From Bradyrhizobium sp. ISRA464 (lineage in GTDB: Bacteria > Pseudomonadota > Alphaproteobacteria > Rhizobiales > Xanthobacteraceae), in the NCBI RefSeq assembly GCF_029910095.1, contig NZ_CP094526.1, forward strand, positions 1,054,001 to 1,118,000: a DNA stretch of 64,000 nucleotides. The letters run 5' to 3'. The translations under genes were made by a program, and so were the position numbers. The number at the start of each line of letters is the position of its first letter. Position 1 is the stretch's first letter. Below, one piece after another: positions 25,418-33,539 of this stretch. The notes under the pieces were generated by a model. It ran no database searches. It had not been told where the DNA came from and saw only the letters and a list, made by a program, of their open reading frames with translations.

Positions 25418-26716
25418 ATGACAGAGCCGGCAGCCTATCACCCGACAACGCGGCGGGGATTTCTCAAGCTCGCGGCCACGGGCACCGCTGCGGCGCTGAG
25501 CCGGCCCCTACCGGCGGGCGCTGCAGAGAAGACCATCACGATCCTGCACGAAAGCTCGTTCATCAAGCCGTTTGACGACTATGTGGTGAACACGCTCGCC
25601 CCAGCTTACGAGAAAGAGACCGGCATCAAGATCAATTACGAGGTGACCAGTGTCGGCAGCTTGCCGACACGGATCAGCACGATTGCCGAGACCGGGTCGG
25701 GCGCCGACATCACGATGAATGGCCTGCTCCAGGTGATCCAGTTCGGCGACAAATATCTCGACGTTGGCGACATTGCCGAGGACATCGGTAAGGCGCAGGG
25801 CGGCTGGTACGACGCCGGTAGGGAGGCCGTTCTGGTTGAGGGCAAATGGAAGGCAATCCCCTTCGCCAATATCGGCCAATTGATGAACTGGCGCACCGAC
25901 TGGTTCGCCGAGGTTGGAGTCAAGAAGTTCCCGGAGACCTGGGAAGAGCTCTACGAGGTCGGCAAGAAGCTGAAAGCCAAGGACCATCCCTTCGGCTTCG
26001 AGCTCGGCCACGGCTTCGGCGACAACCACGGCTGGCTCTACCCGCTGCTGTGGTCCTACGGCGGCGCCGAGGTGGCGCCTGACGGCAAGACAGTGGTCAT
26101 CGATTCGGACGAGACCGCACGCGCCGTGGATTTCAGCCGCAAGTTCTTCAAGGACACGATGCTCGACGACGTGCTCGGCTGGACCGACGTGAGCAACAAC
26201 AAGGCGTGGATGGCGGAGCAGATCTCCTGCACCAACAATGCCGAAAGCATCCTGTGGTTCGCCAAGCGCGAGTTTCCCGAAATCGGCAAGGTCACTGACC
26301 AGGCGATGAACCCCGCGGGGCCAAAGGGGCGCTTCCACCTGCTCGACTCGATCAGCCATTCGATCTTCAGCTTCTCACCGGTCCGGGAGGAGGCGCGCGC
26401 CTTTATGCGCTGGCTGATGACGCCGAAGCAGCTGGGTGGCTGGTACGCGATCGCGGATTCCTATTACCAGCCGCTGCTGCACGGCTACGACAATGCGCCG
26501 ATGTGGAGCGTCGAGCCTCGCAACTTGCCCTACCGCGATTCGCTCGGAAGCGCCCATCTGCCGGGTTGGCCTGCTCCGGCGAGCCGGCATATGGCCGAAA
26601 GCGTCGCCAAATACGTGGTCGTCGACATGTTTGCGAGGGCATGTGCCGGAACGTCGACCAAGGAGGTCATAAAAGATGCAGAGGCCCAGCTGAAGGGAAT
26701 CTATCGCGCGGCCTGA
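25418..26716 (+). CDS. Sugar ABC transporter extracellular solute-binding protein (Tat-exported)
   Basis: A 432-residue SBP family 1 protein. TTRRGFLKLAATGTAAALS has the twin-arginine motif (RRGFLK), so the protein is likely exported folded through Tat. ENNHGWLYPLLWSYGG-like elements (actual DNHGWLYPLLWSYGGAE) and GPKGRFHLLDSISHSIFSFS are typical of sugar-binding lobes. The start follows GGGAGGACGCGGT. It leads an operon with two MalF/MalG-type permeases. The sugar is unknown. Confidence 0.9.
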   Translation: MTEPAAYHPTTRRGFLKLAATGTAAALSRPLPAGAAEKTITILHESSFIKPFDDYVVNTLAPAYEKETGIKINYEVTSVGSLPTRISTIAETGSGADITMNGLLQVIQFGDKYLDVGDIAEDIGKAQGGWYDAGREAVLVEGKWKAIPFANIGQLMNWRTDWFAEVGVKKFPETWEELYEVGKKLKAKDHPFGFELGHGFGDNHGWLYPLLWSYGGAEVAPDGKTVVIDSDETARAVDFSRKFFKDTMLDDVLGWTDVSNNKAWMAEQISCTNNAESILWFAKREFPEIGKVTDQAMNPAGPKGRFHLLDSISHSIFSFSPVREEARAFMRWLMTPKQLGGWYAIADSYYQPLLHGYDNAPMWSVEPRNLPYRDSLGSAHLPGWPAPASRHMAESVAKYVVVDMFARACAGTSTKEVIKDAEAQLKGIYRAA

Positions 26717-26744
26717 GAAAGGAATCTATCGCTCGGCCTGACAC

Positions 26745-27677
26745 ATGACGATTGCGTCTGAGCGTCTCCCCGTGCTTACCAAAGCGGCGCGCCGGCGCGC
26801 GCCGCCATCGGCTCTGCTCGACCGCCAAAGCGTATTCAGTTGGTTGATGATGGCCCTGCCGCTCGCCTTCCTCGCGGCGCTCGTGGGCTATCCGTTCGTC
26901 TACGGCATCCTGTTGAGCCTGGAGGATCGGCCGGTCGCGCACGCCGGTACCTTCATCGGGCTGAAGAATTTCGTAACCGACCTGCATGATGCGATCTTCT
27001 GGCAGGTGGCGATCAACACGTTCGTCTATACCGGCGCCGCGACGCTATTGAAGATGGCCGGCGGGCTCGGCCTGGCGCTGGCCATGAACCAGCACTTCCG
27101 CATGAAGAACCTGGTGCGGGCGCTATTGCTCTTGCCGTTCATCGTTCCGACCGTACTGAGCACCGTCGCCTGGCTGTGGATGCTCGACCCGGCCTTCAGT
27201 GTCGTCAACCGGCTGCTGGTAGCTCTGGGCTGGCCCAAGCCGGGCCCATCGTGGCTCGGCGATCCGACGCTCGCGATGGTCTCGATCATCATCATCAACA
27301 CCTGGCGCGGGCTGCCCTTCTACGGAATCACATTGCTCGCCGGCCTTCAGACGGTGCCCTCCGAACTTTACGAGGCGGCCGCCATCGATGGCGCAGGCGG
27401 TTGGGAGCGGTTCCGCTTTATTACCTTGCCGCTGCTGAGGCCCATCATCCTGATCGTCACCCTGTTCTCGGTCATCTTCACGTTCGCCGATTTTCAGCTC
27501 GTCTACGTGCTGACCCATGGCGGGCCGCAGAACGCCACGCAACTGTTTGCGACCTACGCGTTCGATATCGCGATGGGCGCAGGCCAGCTGGGGCTTGGAG
27601 CCTCGGTGGCGCTGGCGATGTTGCCGGCACTGGCATTGCTAATCGTGGCGCTGACCATCTACCTGAGGAGGGAGTGA
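26745..27677 (+). CDS. Sugar ABC transporter permease (MalF/UgpA type)
   Basis: A 310-residue permease with about six transmembrane helices and the BPD_transp_1 EAA loop YEAAAIDGAGGWERFRFITL near residue 210. A basic N-terminal arm precedes the first helix. Its stop codon overlaps the following permease start (TGATG). It forms half of the transmembrane channel for the upstream SBP's ligand. Confidence 0.92.
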   Translation: MTIASERLPVLTKAARRRAPPSALLDRQSVFSWLMMALPLAFLAALVGYPFVYGILLSLEDRPVAHAGTFIGLKNFVTDLHDAIFWQVAINTFVYTGAATLLKMAGGLGLALAMNQHFRMKNLVRALLLLPFIVPTVLSTVAWLWMLDPAFSVVNRLLVALGWPKPGPSWLGDPTLAMVSIIIINTWRGLPFYGITLLAGLQTVPSELYEAAAIDGAGGWERFRFITLPLLRPIILIVTLFSVIFTFADFQLVYVLTHGGPQNATQLFATYAFDIAMGAGQLGLGASVALAMLPALALLIVALTIYLRRE

Positions 27678-28522
27678 TGGTAACCGGCCATGGACGCATC
27701 GAGCAGGCGTTGCGGGTGTGGGTGCCGGTCGGCTTCTTTCTCGTGGTCGCGCTATTTCCGTTCTATTGGATGGCGATCACGTCGATCAAGCCGAACGCCG
27801 AGCTCTACAACAAGAACGTGATGCCGTTGATCGTGCATGCGCCCACGCTCAAGCACTACATCGACCTTTTGACCAAGTCGAGCTTCCTGTTATGGACGTG
27901 GAACACAATGCTGGTGGCGGTTGTGGCGACGGCGATCTCGCTGATCCTCGGCACCATGCTCGCCTATCCGCTGGCGCGCATGCGCTTTGCGGGCGCGTCG
28001 CTGATCGCGATGACCATTGCGGCGATCTATCTCGTGCCACAGCCCCTGCTGTTCATCCCGCTCGCCGACGTGATCAACCGGCTCGACCTCGGCAACACGC
28101 TCACCTCGGTGATCCTGACTTACCCCACCATGCTGGTGCCGTTCTGCGCCTGGCTGTTGCTCGGTTATTTCAAGACCGTTCCGAAGGAGCTCGAGGAGGC
28201 GGCCCGAATCGACGGCGCCAGCCGGCTTCAGACGATGTGGAAGATCTTCCTGCCGCTGTGCACGCCGGGGTTCATCTCCGCTGGCATCTTCGCTTTCACG
28301 CTCTCGCAGAACGAGTTTCTCTACGCCTTGATCTTTCTGACCAAGACTTCGGTGCGCACCGTGCCGGTCGGCGTCATCGCCGAGTTGATCCGCGGCGACG
28401 TGTTCTACTGGGGCCAGCTGATGGCCGGCGCCCTGCTCGGGTCGATCCCGGTGGCGCTGATCTACTCGTTCTTCGTCGAGCACTACGTCGCTGGCCTCAC
28501 CGCCGGTTCGGTCAAGGCATGA
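27677..28522 (+). CDS. Carbohydrate ABC transporter permease (MalG/UgpE type)
   Basis: A 281-residue six-helix permease. The EAA loop reads EEAARIDGASRLQTMWKIFL and is followed by CTPGFISAGIFAFTLSQNEF, typical of MalG-like subunits. The ATG at 27677 overlaps the stop of the preceding permease. No ATP-binding protein gene follows, so this operon probably borrows a shared MsmX/UgpC-type ATPase made elsewhere. Confidence 0.92.
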   Translation: MVTGHGRIEQALRVWVPVGFFLVVALFPFYWMAITSIKPNAELYNKNVMPLIVHAPTLKHYIDLLTKSSFLLWTWNTMLVAVVATAISLILGTMLAYPLARMRFAGASLIAMTIAAIYLVPQPLLFIPLADVINRLDLGNTLTSVILTYPTMLVPFCAWLLLGYFKTVPKELEEAARIDGASRLQTMWKIFLPLCTPGFISAGIFAFTLSQNEFLYALIFLTKTSVRTVPVGVIAELIRGDVFYWGQLMAGALLGSIPVALIYSFFVEHYVAGLTAGSVKA

Positions 28523-28720
28523 ACGGGCAGATCTCTCCTGATTGCTGACTAAAGTCTCCACTGAAGCAACCAATCGCTCATCGGCGTGCAGAAGCAATCC
28601 GTCTAAAAAACACCTTAGCTTCGCGAGCTCAGATCTTGTAGTCTCATTGAGTTATCTGGTTGTAACCCAACTCGGAAAAGAGGGGTAAAATCCTTAGTGT
28701 CACATCCTAGGAGGAGCAAC

Positions 28721-28900
28721 ATGAGCCCACACCTCCCCGAGGAACTTTCCACCAAGATCGACCGGAGTCCCTTCGCGATCATAGGCAACACGATGCCGCC
28801 CCGAGATCCTGATGAAGAGGACGAGGACGCAGAGGAAGAGGACGAAGAAGAGAGCGGCGACGACGAACCGCCGGTCGTGCGCGAGCCGGACGAAGACTAA
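28721..28900 (+). CDS. Small acidic hypothetical protein, 59 residues
   Basis: The ATG at 28721 is preceded by the strong ribosome-binding site AGGAGGAGCAAC. The protein starts MSPHLPEELSTKIDRSPFAI, contains NTMPPRDPDEEDEDAEEEDE, and is extremely acidic in its second half. No family is recognised. The acidic tail suggests a disordered partner of a basic protein or of metal ions, but this is speculation. An upstream in-frame ATG at 28697 is less well placed. Confidence 0.6.
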   Translation: MSPHLPEELSTKIDRSPFAIIGNTMPPRDPDEEDEDAEEEDEEESGDDEPPVVREPDED

Positions 28901-29274
28901 GCAACATGCTTTTGGGATTGGCATAGCTTGAATTTCGGAAATAGTTGGCACATTCGGCGGGCGTAAATTCTCCGGAGGATTTGGCCAGGCCAAGCTTGTG
29001 GCGCAGTGAACCTTGGCTAAATGCGAGCCTATCTCCCAAAAGTAGAGCTGGTGCTTTGCTAAACCCGACGCGAATAGACTCCCGCGCAGTGGCTTTGCGC
29101 AACAAGAACGTCCGGAATTGGGCCCAAAGCCGACATGCTTCCATGTCGGCTTCAACGTCACCGCTCGAGGGTACAGCAGACGTGACGGGTTAATGAAGTG
29201 CACGCCCGGGTCGGTCCGTTTCCTGCCCTCGTCGGCACCGCGAGCTGCCAAAAGGCCCAATCACTGATTTGCCC
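28901..29274. other. 374-bp stretch between small acidic gene and IS element
   Basis: No gene is supported. It contains a perfect 11-nt inverted repeat AAGCCGACATG (29128-29138) and CATGTCGGCTT (29143-29153) with a 4-nt loop. The stem is strong but is not followed by a U-tract. Confidence 0.5.
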
Positions 29275-30963
29275 GACGAGACTGGGCAAGAATGGCAACT
29301 AAGGGGCTGGGGCGGCTCGGAAAGCACTGACGACGAGCGACAGCGAGATTTTGGCGCGGAAGGGCCGCAAAGCAAGCCGAATGGCGCGCAGAGTGGCCGC
29401 AAGGAGGTTTGCGCCGGCAATGCGCGTCTTTTCTGCAAGGTACGCGACGAAGCGGTCGAAGCCGAGAATGCTGAGCACGCGGGTGAAGTTGTAGCAAAGC
29501 GCCATCAGGCTCCATTCGCCGCGGACCTTGTCGAAGCCGCGCACGAGAAAGTGCTGATAGCCGGCGCGGCATTTGAGTGTTCCGAAAGGGTGCTCGACGA
29601 TGGCGGAACGGCGGCGCATCAATGTGGCAGCCTCGGCGCTTTGCATCCTCATGCGGTGACGTTCGAGAACGTCCTCGTGTTCCCAGCGCGCGATGCTCCG
29701 GTAAGGCGCCTTCGGGGCAAGACACCGCGCGCTCAGGGGACATGCTGCGCAGGCCGCCTTGCGCGCCAGGTAGCGGATCTCGATGCGGCCGCTCGTGTTC
29801 GTCCAGCGCCCTTCCGTCGGGCGCAGCAGCTCGCCGGCCGGGCAACGGTAGGCATCGGCGTTCGCATCGTAACTGAAGTCCTTGCGGCTGAGGCGGCCTT
29901 CCTTGAGCTTGCCATTGCCCTCGTGCAGCGGCACATAGGCAACAATGCCGTCATCCTCGCAGGCCTTCAGGTCCTCGCTGGTGGAATAGCCGGCATCGGC
30001 CGCCACCTGCAGAGTCTCGACGTCGAGGGCCTCTTTTGCCGCCTTTGCCATCTCATGAAGATGGCCCGCGTCGTTGCGGTTGACGACCTCGCTGGCAACG
30101 ATGAGCGTGTGCTTGTCGTCAACGACGCTCTGCACGTTGTAACCCGCAATGGTCTGGTCGCCCTTGCTCAGAAGCCTTGCGTCGGGATCGGTCTTCGAGA
30201 GTTGCCCCTTGTCGCTTGTCTCCAGGTTCTTGAGGTCGGCTTGCGCGCGCTCGCGCCGGGCCATCAGCTCCTTCACCTTCTCGCCGACATCGCCGCTGCC
30301 CTTGCTGCCATCTCCCGGACCGGCACATCGCTTGGCTTCCTCGGCATCGTTGGCTTCAAGGGCCTTGCCATAAGCCTCGATCTCCTTGTCCAACGCGGCG
30401 ATCTGTTTGGCCAGCTTCCCTTGCGTGAAGATGCTGCCCTTGCTGGCGTTACCATGGAATAGCGCCCCGTCGATCGCAACGAAGGTCCCACCGATCAGGC
30501 CGAGGTCGCGCAGGAGCAGCACGAAACTGCGGTTCGCGGCCTTGAGCGCCGCCCAGTTCTCCTTGCGGAAGTTGGCGATCGTCCGATAGCCCGGCTTCAT
30601 GTTCTTCAACAGCCAGATCAGCTCCAGATTGCGGCAGGCCTCCCGCTCCAACCGCCGCGACGACCTGATCTGGTTGATGTAGCCGTAAAGGTAGAGCTTC
30701 AGCAGATCGGCCGGATCGTAGGGCGGCTGCCCCACTTCGTCCGCGGCACGATCCGCATGGCGGAAGCCGAGCTTTGAAAGGTCGAGCGCGCCAACGAAAC
30801 TGTCGATCGCCCGCACCGGATTCTGCTGTCCGACATAGTCCTCAATCCGGGGAGGAAGAAGACTGGGTTGCTCCCGGCTGTCGCCGGCCTTGAACGTCCG
30901 ATTCGCCATGCGCCGAATCGTACATCAACTCCAAAAAATGCCGAGTTCTTGCCCAGCCTCGAC
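29275..30963 (-). mobile_element. Insertion sequence, IS1182 family
   Basis: Imperfect terminal inverted repeats bound the transposase gene: left GACGAGACTGGGCAAGAA (29275-29292) and right TTCTTGCCCAGCCTCGAC (30946-30963). They differ at two of 18 positions. The element is about 1.69 kb with a single transposase gene, consistent with IS1182. The target-site duplication could not be identified with confidence. It lies in a region of broken genes. Confidence 0.8.
29299..30909 (-). CDS. IS1182-family transposase
   Basis: A full-length 536-residue DDE transposase. The N-terminal domain PPRIEDYVGQQNPVRAIDSF and GQPPYDPADLLKLYLYGYIN is typical of IS1182/IS5-group enzymes. The catalytic Asp residues are in FVAIDGALFHG and VAADAGYST, and the Glu in VEHPFGTLK. 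A cysteine-rich insert CAACPLSARC is present. No frameshift is visible, so the element may still be active. It catalyses excision and insertion of the element. Confidence 0.92.
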   Translation of the reverse strand: MANRTFKAGDSREQPSLLPPRIEDYVGQQNPVRAIDSFVGALDLSKLGFRHADRAADEVGQPPYDPADLLKLYLYGYINQIRSSRRLEREACRNLELIWLLKNMKPGYRTIANFRKENWAALKAANRSFVLLLRDLGLIGGTFVAIDGALFHGNASKGSIFTQGKLAKQIAALDKEIEAYGKALEANDAEEAKRCAGPGDGSKGSGDVGEKVKELMARRERAQADLKNLETSDKGQLSKTDPDARLLSKGDQTIAGYNVQSVVDDKHTLIVASEVVNRNDAGHLHEMAKAAKEALDVETLQVAADAGYSTSEDLKACEDDGIVAYVPLHEGNGKLKEGRLSRKDFSYDANADAYRCPAGELLRPTEGRWTNTSGRIEIRYLARKAACAACPLSARCLAPKAPYRSIARWEHEDVLERHRMRMQSAEAATLMRRRSAIVEHPFGTLKCRAGYQHFLVRGFDKVRGEWSLMALCYNFTRVLSILGFDRFVAYLAEKTRIAGANLLAATLRAIRLALRPFRAKISLSLVVSAFRAAPAP

Positions 30964-31079
30964 GGCGCAAGACCCTCACGCAAAAATATTTCTGTTTTAC
31001 AGAAACGCAACTCAGTCTATCATCCGCGCCGTCTCACCCGACACGAGGGGCGGATCGCGATCGTCACGAACGCGGCGTG

Positions 31080-31460
31080 AGATGCGGTGGACGCTAGTTG
31101 CGCAACTGACGAGTGCGCATGAGGCGGACGGTGAAGTCGTGTGGTCTCGACGCCCCAGTGGCAGGTGTCTCCTCGCTAAGCACGCGAACGCGTCTTTGCG
31201 AAGACGGTGACAAAAAAGCCAAGTCTCGCCGGGGAGAGCACGAAGTAAGCCGTAAACCATCGTGCAGGGAAAGCCGGCGTGTTTTCCGGTTTCACCTGTG
31301 GTCCTACCCCCGGTGCTTTTTTTGTTGCACCGGGCCCATGGGTGCGATCGGCACCCGGCTTTCCCTGCGCCCTCTGCGAATTGAGAGGGCGGAACGAGAT
31401 GCAAAGCTCGGACGGGTTCACGTCGCGAGACCGCGGACGCATATCCTTCCTGCTGTTTGA
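31080..31460. repeat. Structured dispersed repeat with long closing stem
   Basis: A 14-nt perfect inverted pair GCAGGGAAAGCCGG (31264-31277) and CCGGCTTTCCCTGC (31355-31368) encloses two further hairpins: CCCGGTGC/GCACCGGG (31309-31316, 31327-31334) and GGGTGC/GCACCC (31340-31345, 31351-31356). The flanks GAAGTAAGCCGTAAACCAT and GCGCCCTCTGCGAATTGAGAG resemble a repeat I recall across Bradyrhizobium genomes. Overlapping open frames lack protein-like character. It may be a structured RNA or a REP-like mobile element. Confidence 0.6.
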
Positions 31461-31630
31461 AAATTGAGTATGGAACCGATTCCATCGCGTCCTGACGGGG
31501 CACGTCAACACGTGCGCCCGTCGTACGGACGTACCAATCAGCGGAAATATGGAAATCGCGCCGTATACGACCAAAGGCTTGGGTACTACCAAAGGCTTGG
31601 GCGTGCGACGCGAGGCCGGAGGCGACCGGG

Positions 31631-31807
31631 CTAGTCTTGCACCCTCGGCGCTGCGACTCCGATATCGAGGCCGAGCTGGCGCGCACGGTCTTGGCGTTCC
31701 TCGGTCAACAGCCTCAGTTCACGTTCGAGCGACCGCGCAACCTCCTCCTGCGATGACTTGGAAGCGGCGCGCCGGGCGCCCTTGGCGTCTTCAGGGTGAG
31801 CGGTCAC
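31631..31807 (-). CDS. Small helical ORF, 58 residues (candidate)
   Basis: GTG at 31807 to TAG at 31631. The middle reads SKSSQEEVARSLERELRLLT and then EERQDRARQLGLDIG, a highly charged amphipathic helix of a type common in real small proteins. The ribosome-binding site AAGG is weak and the region is repeat-rich, so the call is tentative. Confidence 0.35.
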   Translation of the reverse strand: MTAHPEDAKGARRAASKSSQEEVARSLERELRLLTEERQDRARQLGLDIGVAAPRVQD

Positions 31808-31874
31808 AGGGGAACCCTTGTCATCGTACTGTCAAACCGGCTCTTCGCACGACTTGATTCAGCCCGACAATCAA

Positions 31875-32060
31875 AAAGAATTTAGGATCAAAGTTTTGGA
31901 AAATTCCATGCGCTGCTGACTTGAAATTAGGCAGAAGATTCTTTGTTGGGCACGCCGCCTGGATCAGGTTTGCTCCATTTGCAGCCAATACGGAAGGGAT
32001 GCCGCCCATCAGACCTATGTCCCATTGCTGCGAAATCATTTCTGCATTCCGATGAAGCTG
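31875..32060 (-). pseudogene. Possible fragment of a NitT/TauT-type substrate-binding protein
   Basis: One minus-strand frame reads AEMISQQWDIGLMGGIPSVL followed by AANGANLIQAACPTKNL. QWDIGLMGxxPSVL is reminiscent of the ligand-pocket strand of NMT1/SsuA-type receptors. There is no signal peptide or upstream part, so at most this is a short remnant. It is a weak, motif-only identification. Confidence 0.3.
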
Positions 32061-32149
32061 TCCTGAAACGGACACGCTCTTGCGCTAGGTGATTCGCAGA
32101 CGGGCCGACGTGCGGAGAGGCCCGATTGTCCTGAGGGGTGATGTTACTG

Positions 32150-32278
32150 ATGAAGCCGCCAAAAGCCATGCCGTATATGTGGGCGGCCGCCTTGCTCGCA
32201 GTCGCGATCTGGGGCGCGGTCGGATCGCCGCAGATGGCACACACCTTGGCCAGGCAGCATTACGCCGGCACCCGCTAG
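32150..32278 (+). CDS. Small membrane-anchored ORF, 42 residues (candidate)
   Basis: ATG at 32150 lies 8 nt after GAGGGGTG and opens MKPPKAMPYMWAAALLAVAI, a signal-anchor-like hydrophobic helix with basic N-terminus. It ends HTLARQHYAGTR. An earlier ATG at 32141 is also in frame. It has no recognised family. The size and the good ribosome-binding site make it plausible. Confidence 0.4.
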   Translation: MKPPKAMPYMWAAALLAVAIWGAVGSPQMAHTLARQHYAGTR

Positions 32279-32346
32279 CCGATCTGGTATCGGCGCAAGG
32301 TCGACGCCTCGCGCGAGGGCAGTGCGCCGGGTTCGATCAGTTTGCG

Positions 32347-33103
32347 CTAAAGCCGCGGCCGCAGCGAGCGCTGCATGTCCATCGTGTAGGTGTAGCGCCC
32401 TTCCGGGTGCGTGGTGATGGTGACCTCGAACAGTTCCTCGCGCAGCCCATAATAGCGGCGCACCACCGTCAGCGCAGGCGAGCCGGTCTTGACACCGAGG
32501 GCCTTGGCGATCGGCGCCGGCATGCCGCGCACGAAGATCTCCATCTGCGCGTGCTCGGTGACCTGGCCGTAGCTCTTGGCGATCTGCTCGTGCACCGGCG
32601 TGCGGCCGTGGTCGCTGCGCTTCACGACGTCGGCGAACTTGCGCAGCACGTAGATCTCGGCCCAGCCGAGCGGCGCGGCGAACTGGTCTGAGCGGCGGAC
32701 CGCCTCGATCAGGAACCAGCTCTTGCCCGGGCTCGCATTTCAACAGCGCGGCGAGCTTGCGGTCGGCGACGATATCGCCGCTGCGCACCACGTCGCGATA
32801 GGTCTCGTTGGAATAGCGCAGCCACTCGCCGAGCGACTTGACGCTGTGGGTGAACAGCACCGGCGGCTCGTCCGCGATCACCACCGAGCCGAGGCCGGCG
32901 CGGCGCACGATCAGGCCCTGGTCGATCAGGATGCGCAGCGCCTCGCGCACGGTCTGGCGGCTTGCCCTGTAGCTCGCCATCAACTCGGTCTCGGTCGGGA
33001 GCAGATTGCCGACCGCGTAGGTGCCGAGCCGGATGTCCTTCTGCAGCCCGGTGGCGATGTCGCGGTAACGGGACGATCTCGCGCGGCGCGGTTTGTCAGC
33101 CAT
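32347..33103 (-). pseudogene. GntR-family transcriptional regulator, frameshifted
   Basis: From 33103 the protein reads as a HutC-type GntR regulator: the winged helix with TETELMASYRASRQTVREAL and IDQGLIVRRAGLGSVVI. At about 32725-32732 the frame is lost. Deleting one C in the CCCGGG tract restores CEPGKSWFLIEAVRR and the UTRA ligand domain, ending YTMDMQRSLRPRL at 32347. The DNA-binding domain stays intact but the effector domain is out of frame. A sequencing or assembly error is the alternative. It overlaps the end of a broken Gfo/Idh gene. Confidence 0.75.
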
Positions 33104-33430
33104 GGCGGATCGTCGCCGGTGTCTCGCCCGACCTCCACAGCACCATCGTCACCTCGTCGAGCACCTCGGCCGATCCCTTCGTCCCGAACACGTGAACCCG
33201 CCAATAGAACGGCGTCGCGCGCACCGTCGCAAGTGTGGCGCTGATGCCATTCACAAATTCGATCGCGAGAGGGGCGGTGTCGAGCGGTGGCGGCCCGGCC
33301 TCGCGCGCATTGAGGCGGGCATAGACCCGGCGCGCGGGGCCCGGCAGGCACATGCAGGCCGGCACCGGTCAGCCCGCCGCTTGGCGATTCCTCGGGCGAG
33401 AGCGTCCCGGCCGCGACCGAAACTAGCACG
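33096..33430 (-). pseudogene. Gfo/Idh/MocA-family oxidoreductase, C-terminal remnant
   Basis: One frame gives SPEESPSGGLTGAGLHV and another VYARLNAREAGPPPLD then FYWRVHVFGTKGSAEVLDE, the order expected in a Gfo/Idh/MocA NAD-dependent sugar dehydrogenase C-terminal domain. A deletion and frame change separate them, and the Rossmann half is missing. Its stop overlaps the GntR start by a few bases, so the two once formed an operon, perhaps for sugar or polyol use. Confidence 0.65.
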
Positions 33431-33539
33431 ATCGCGGCGGAGGTATTCGGATTCGGCGCGGTGCCTGCGGAGGGTTAGGGCATCCGCACCGGGCATGATA
33501 GGGACGTGACCGAGCTGCGATCGACAACAGGATACGCCC

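Noticed and set aside
29255..30985. Target-site duplication around the IS1182-family element
   Set aside because: No convincing direct repeat flanks the inverted repeats, so it is not reported.
31012..31686. 224-residue open frame on the minus strand over the structured repeat
   Set aside because: It is cysteine/arginine-rich and follows the palindromic repeat; the nucleotide structure explains it better than a protein.
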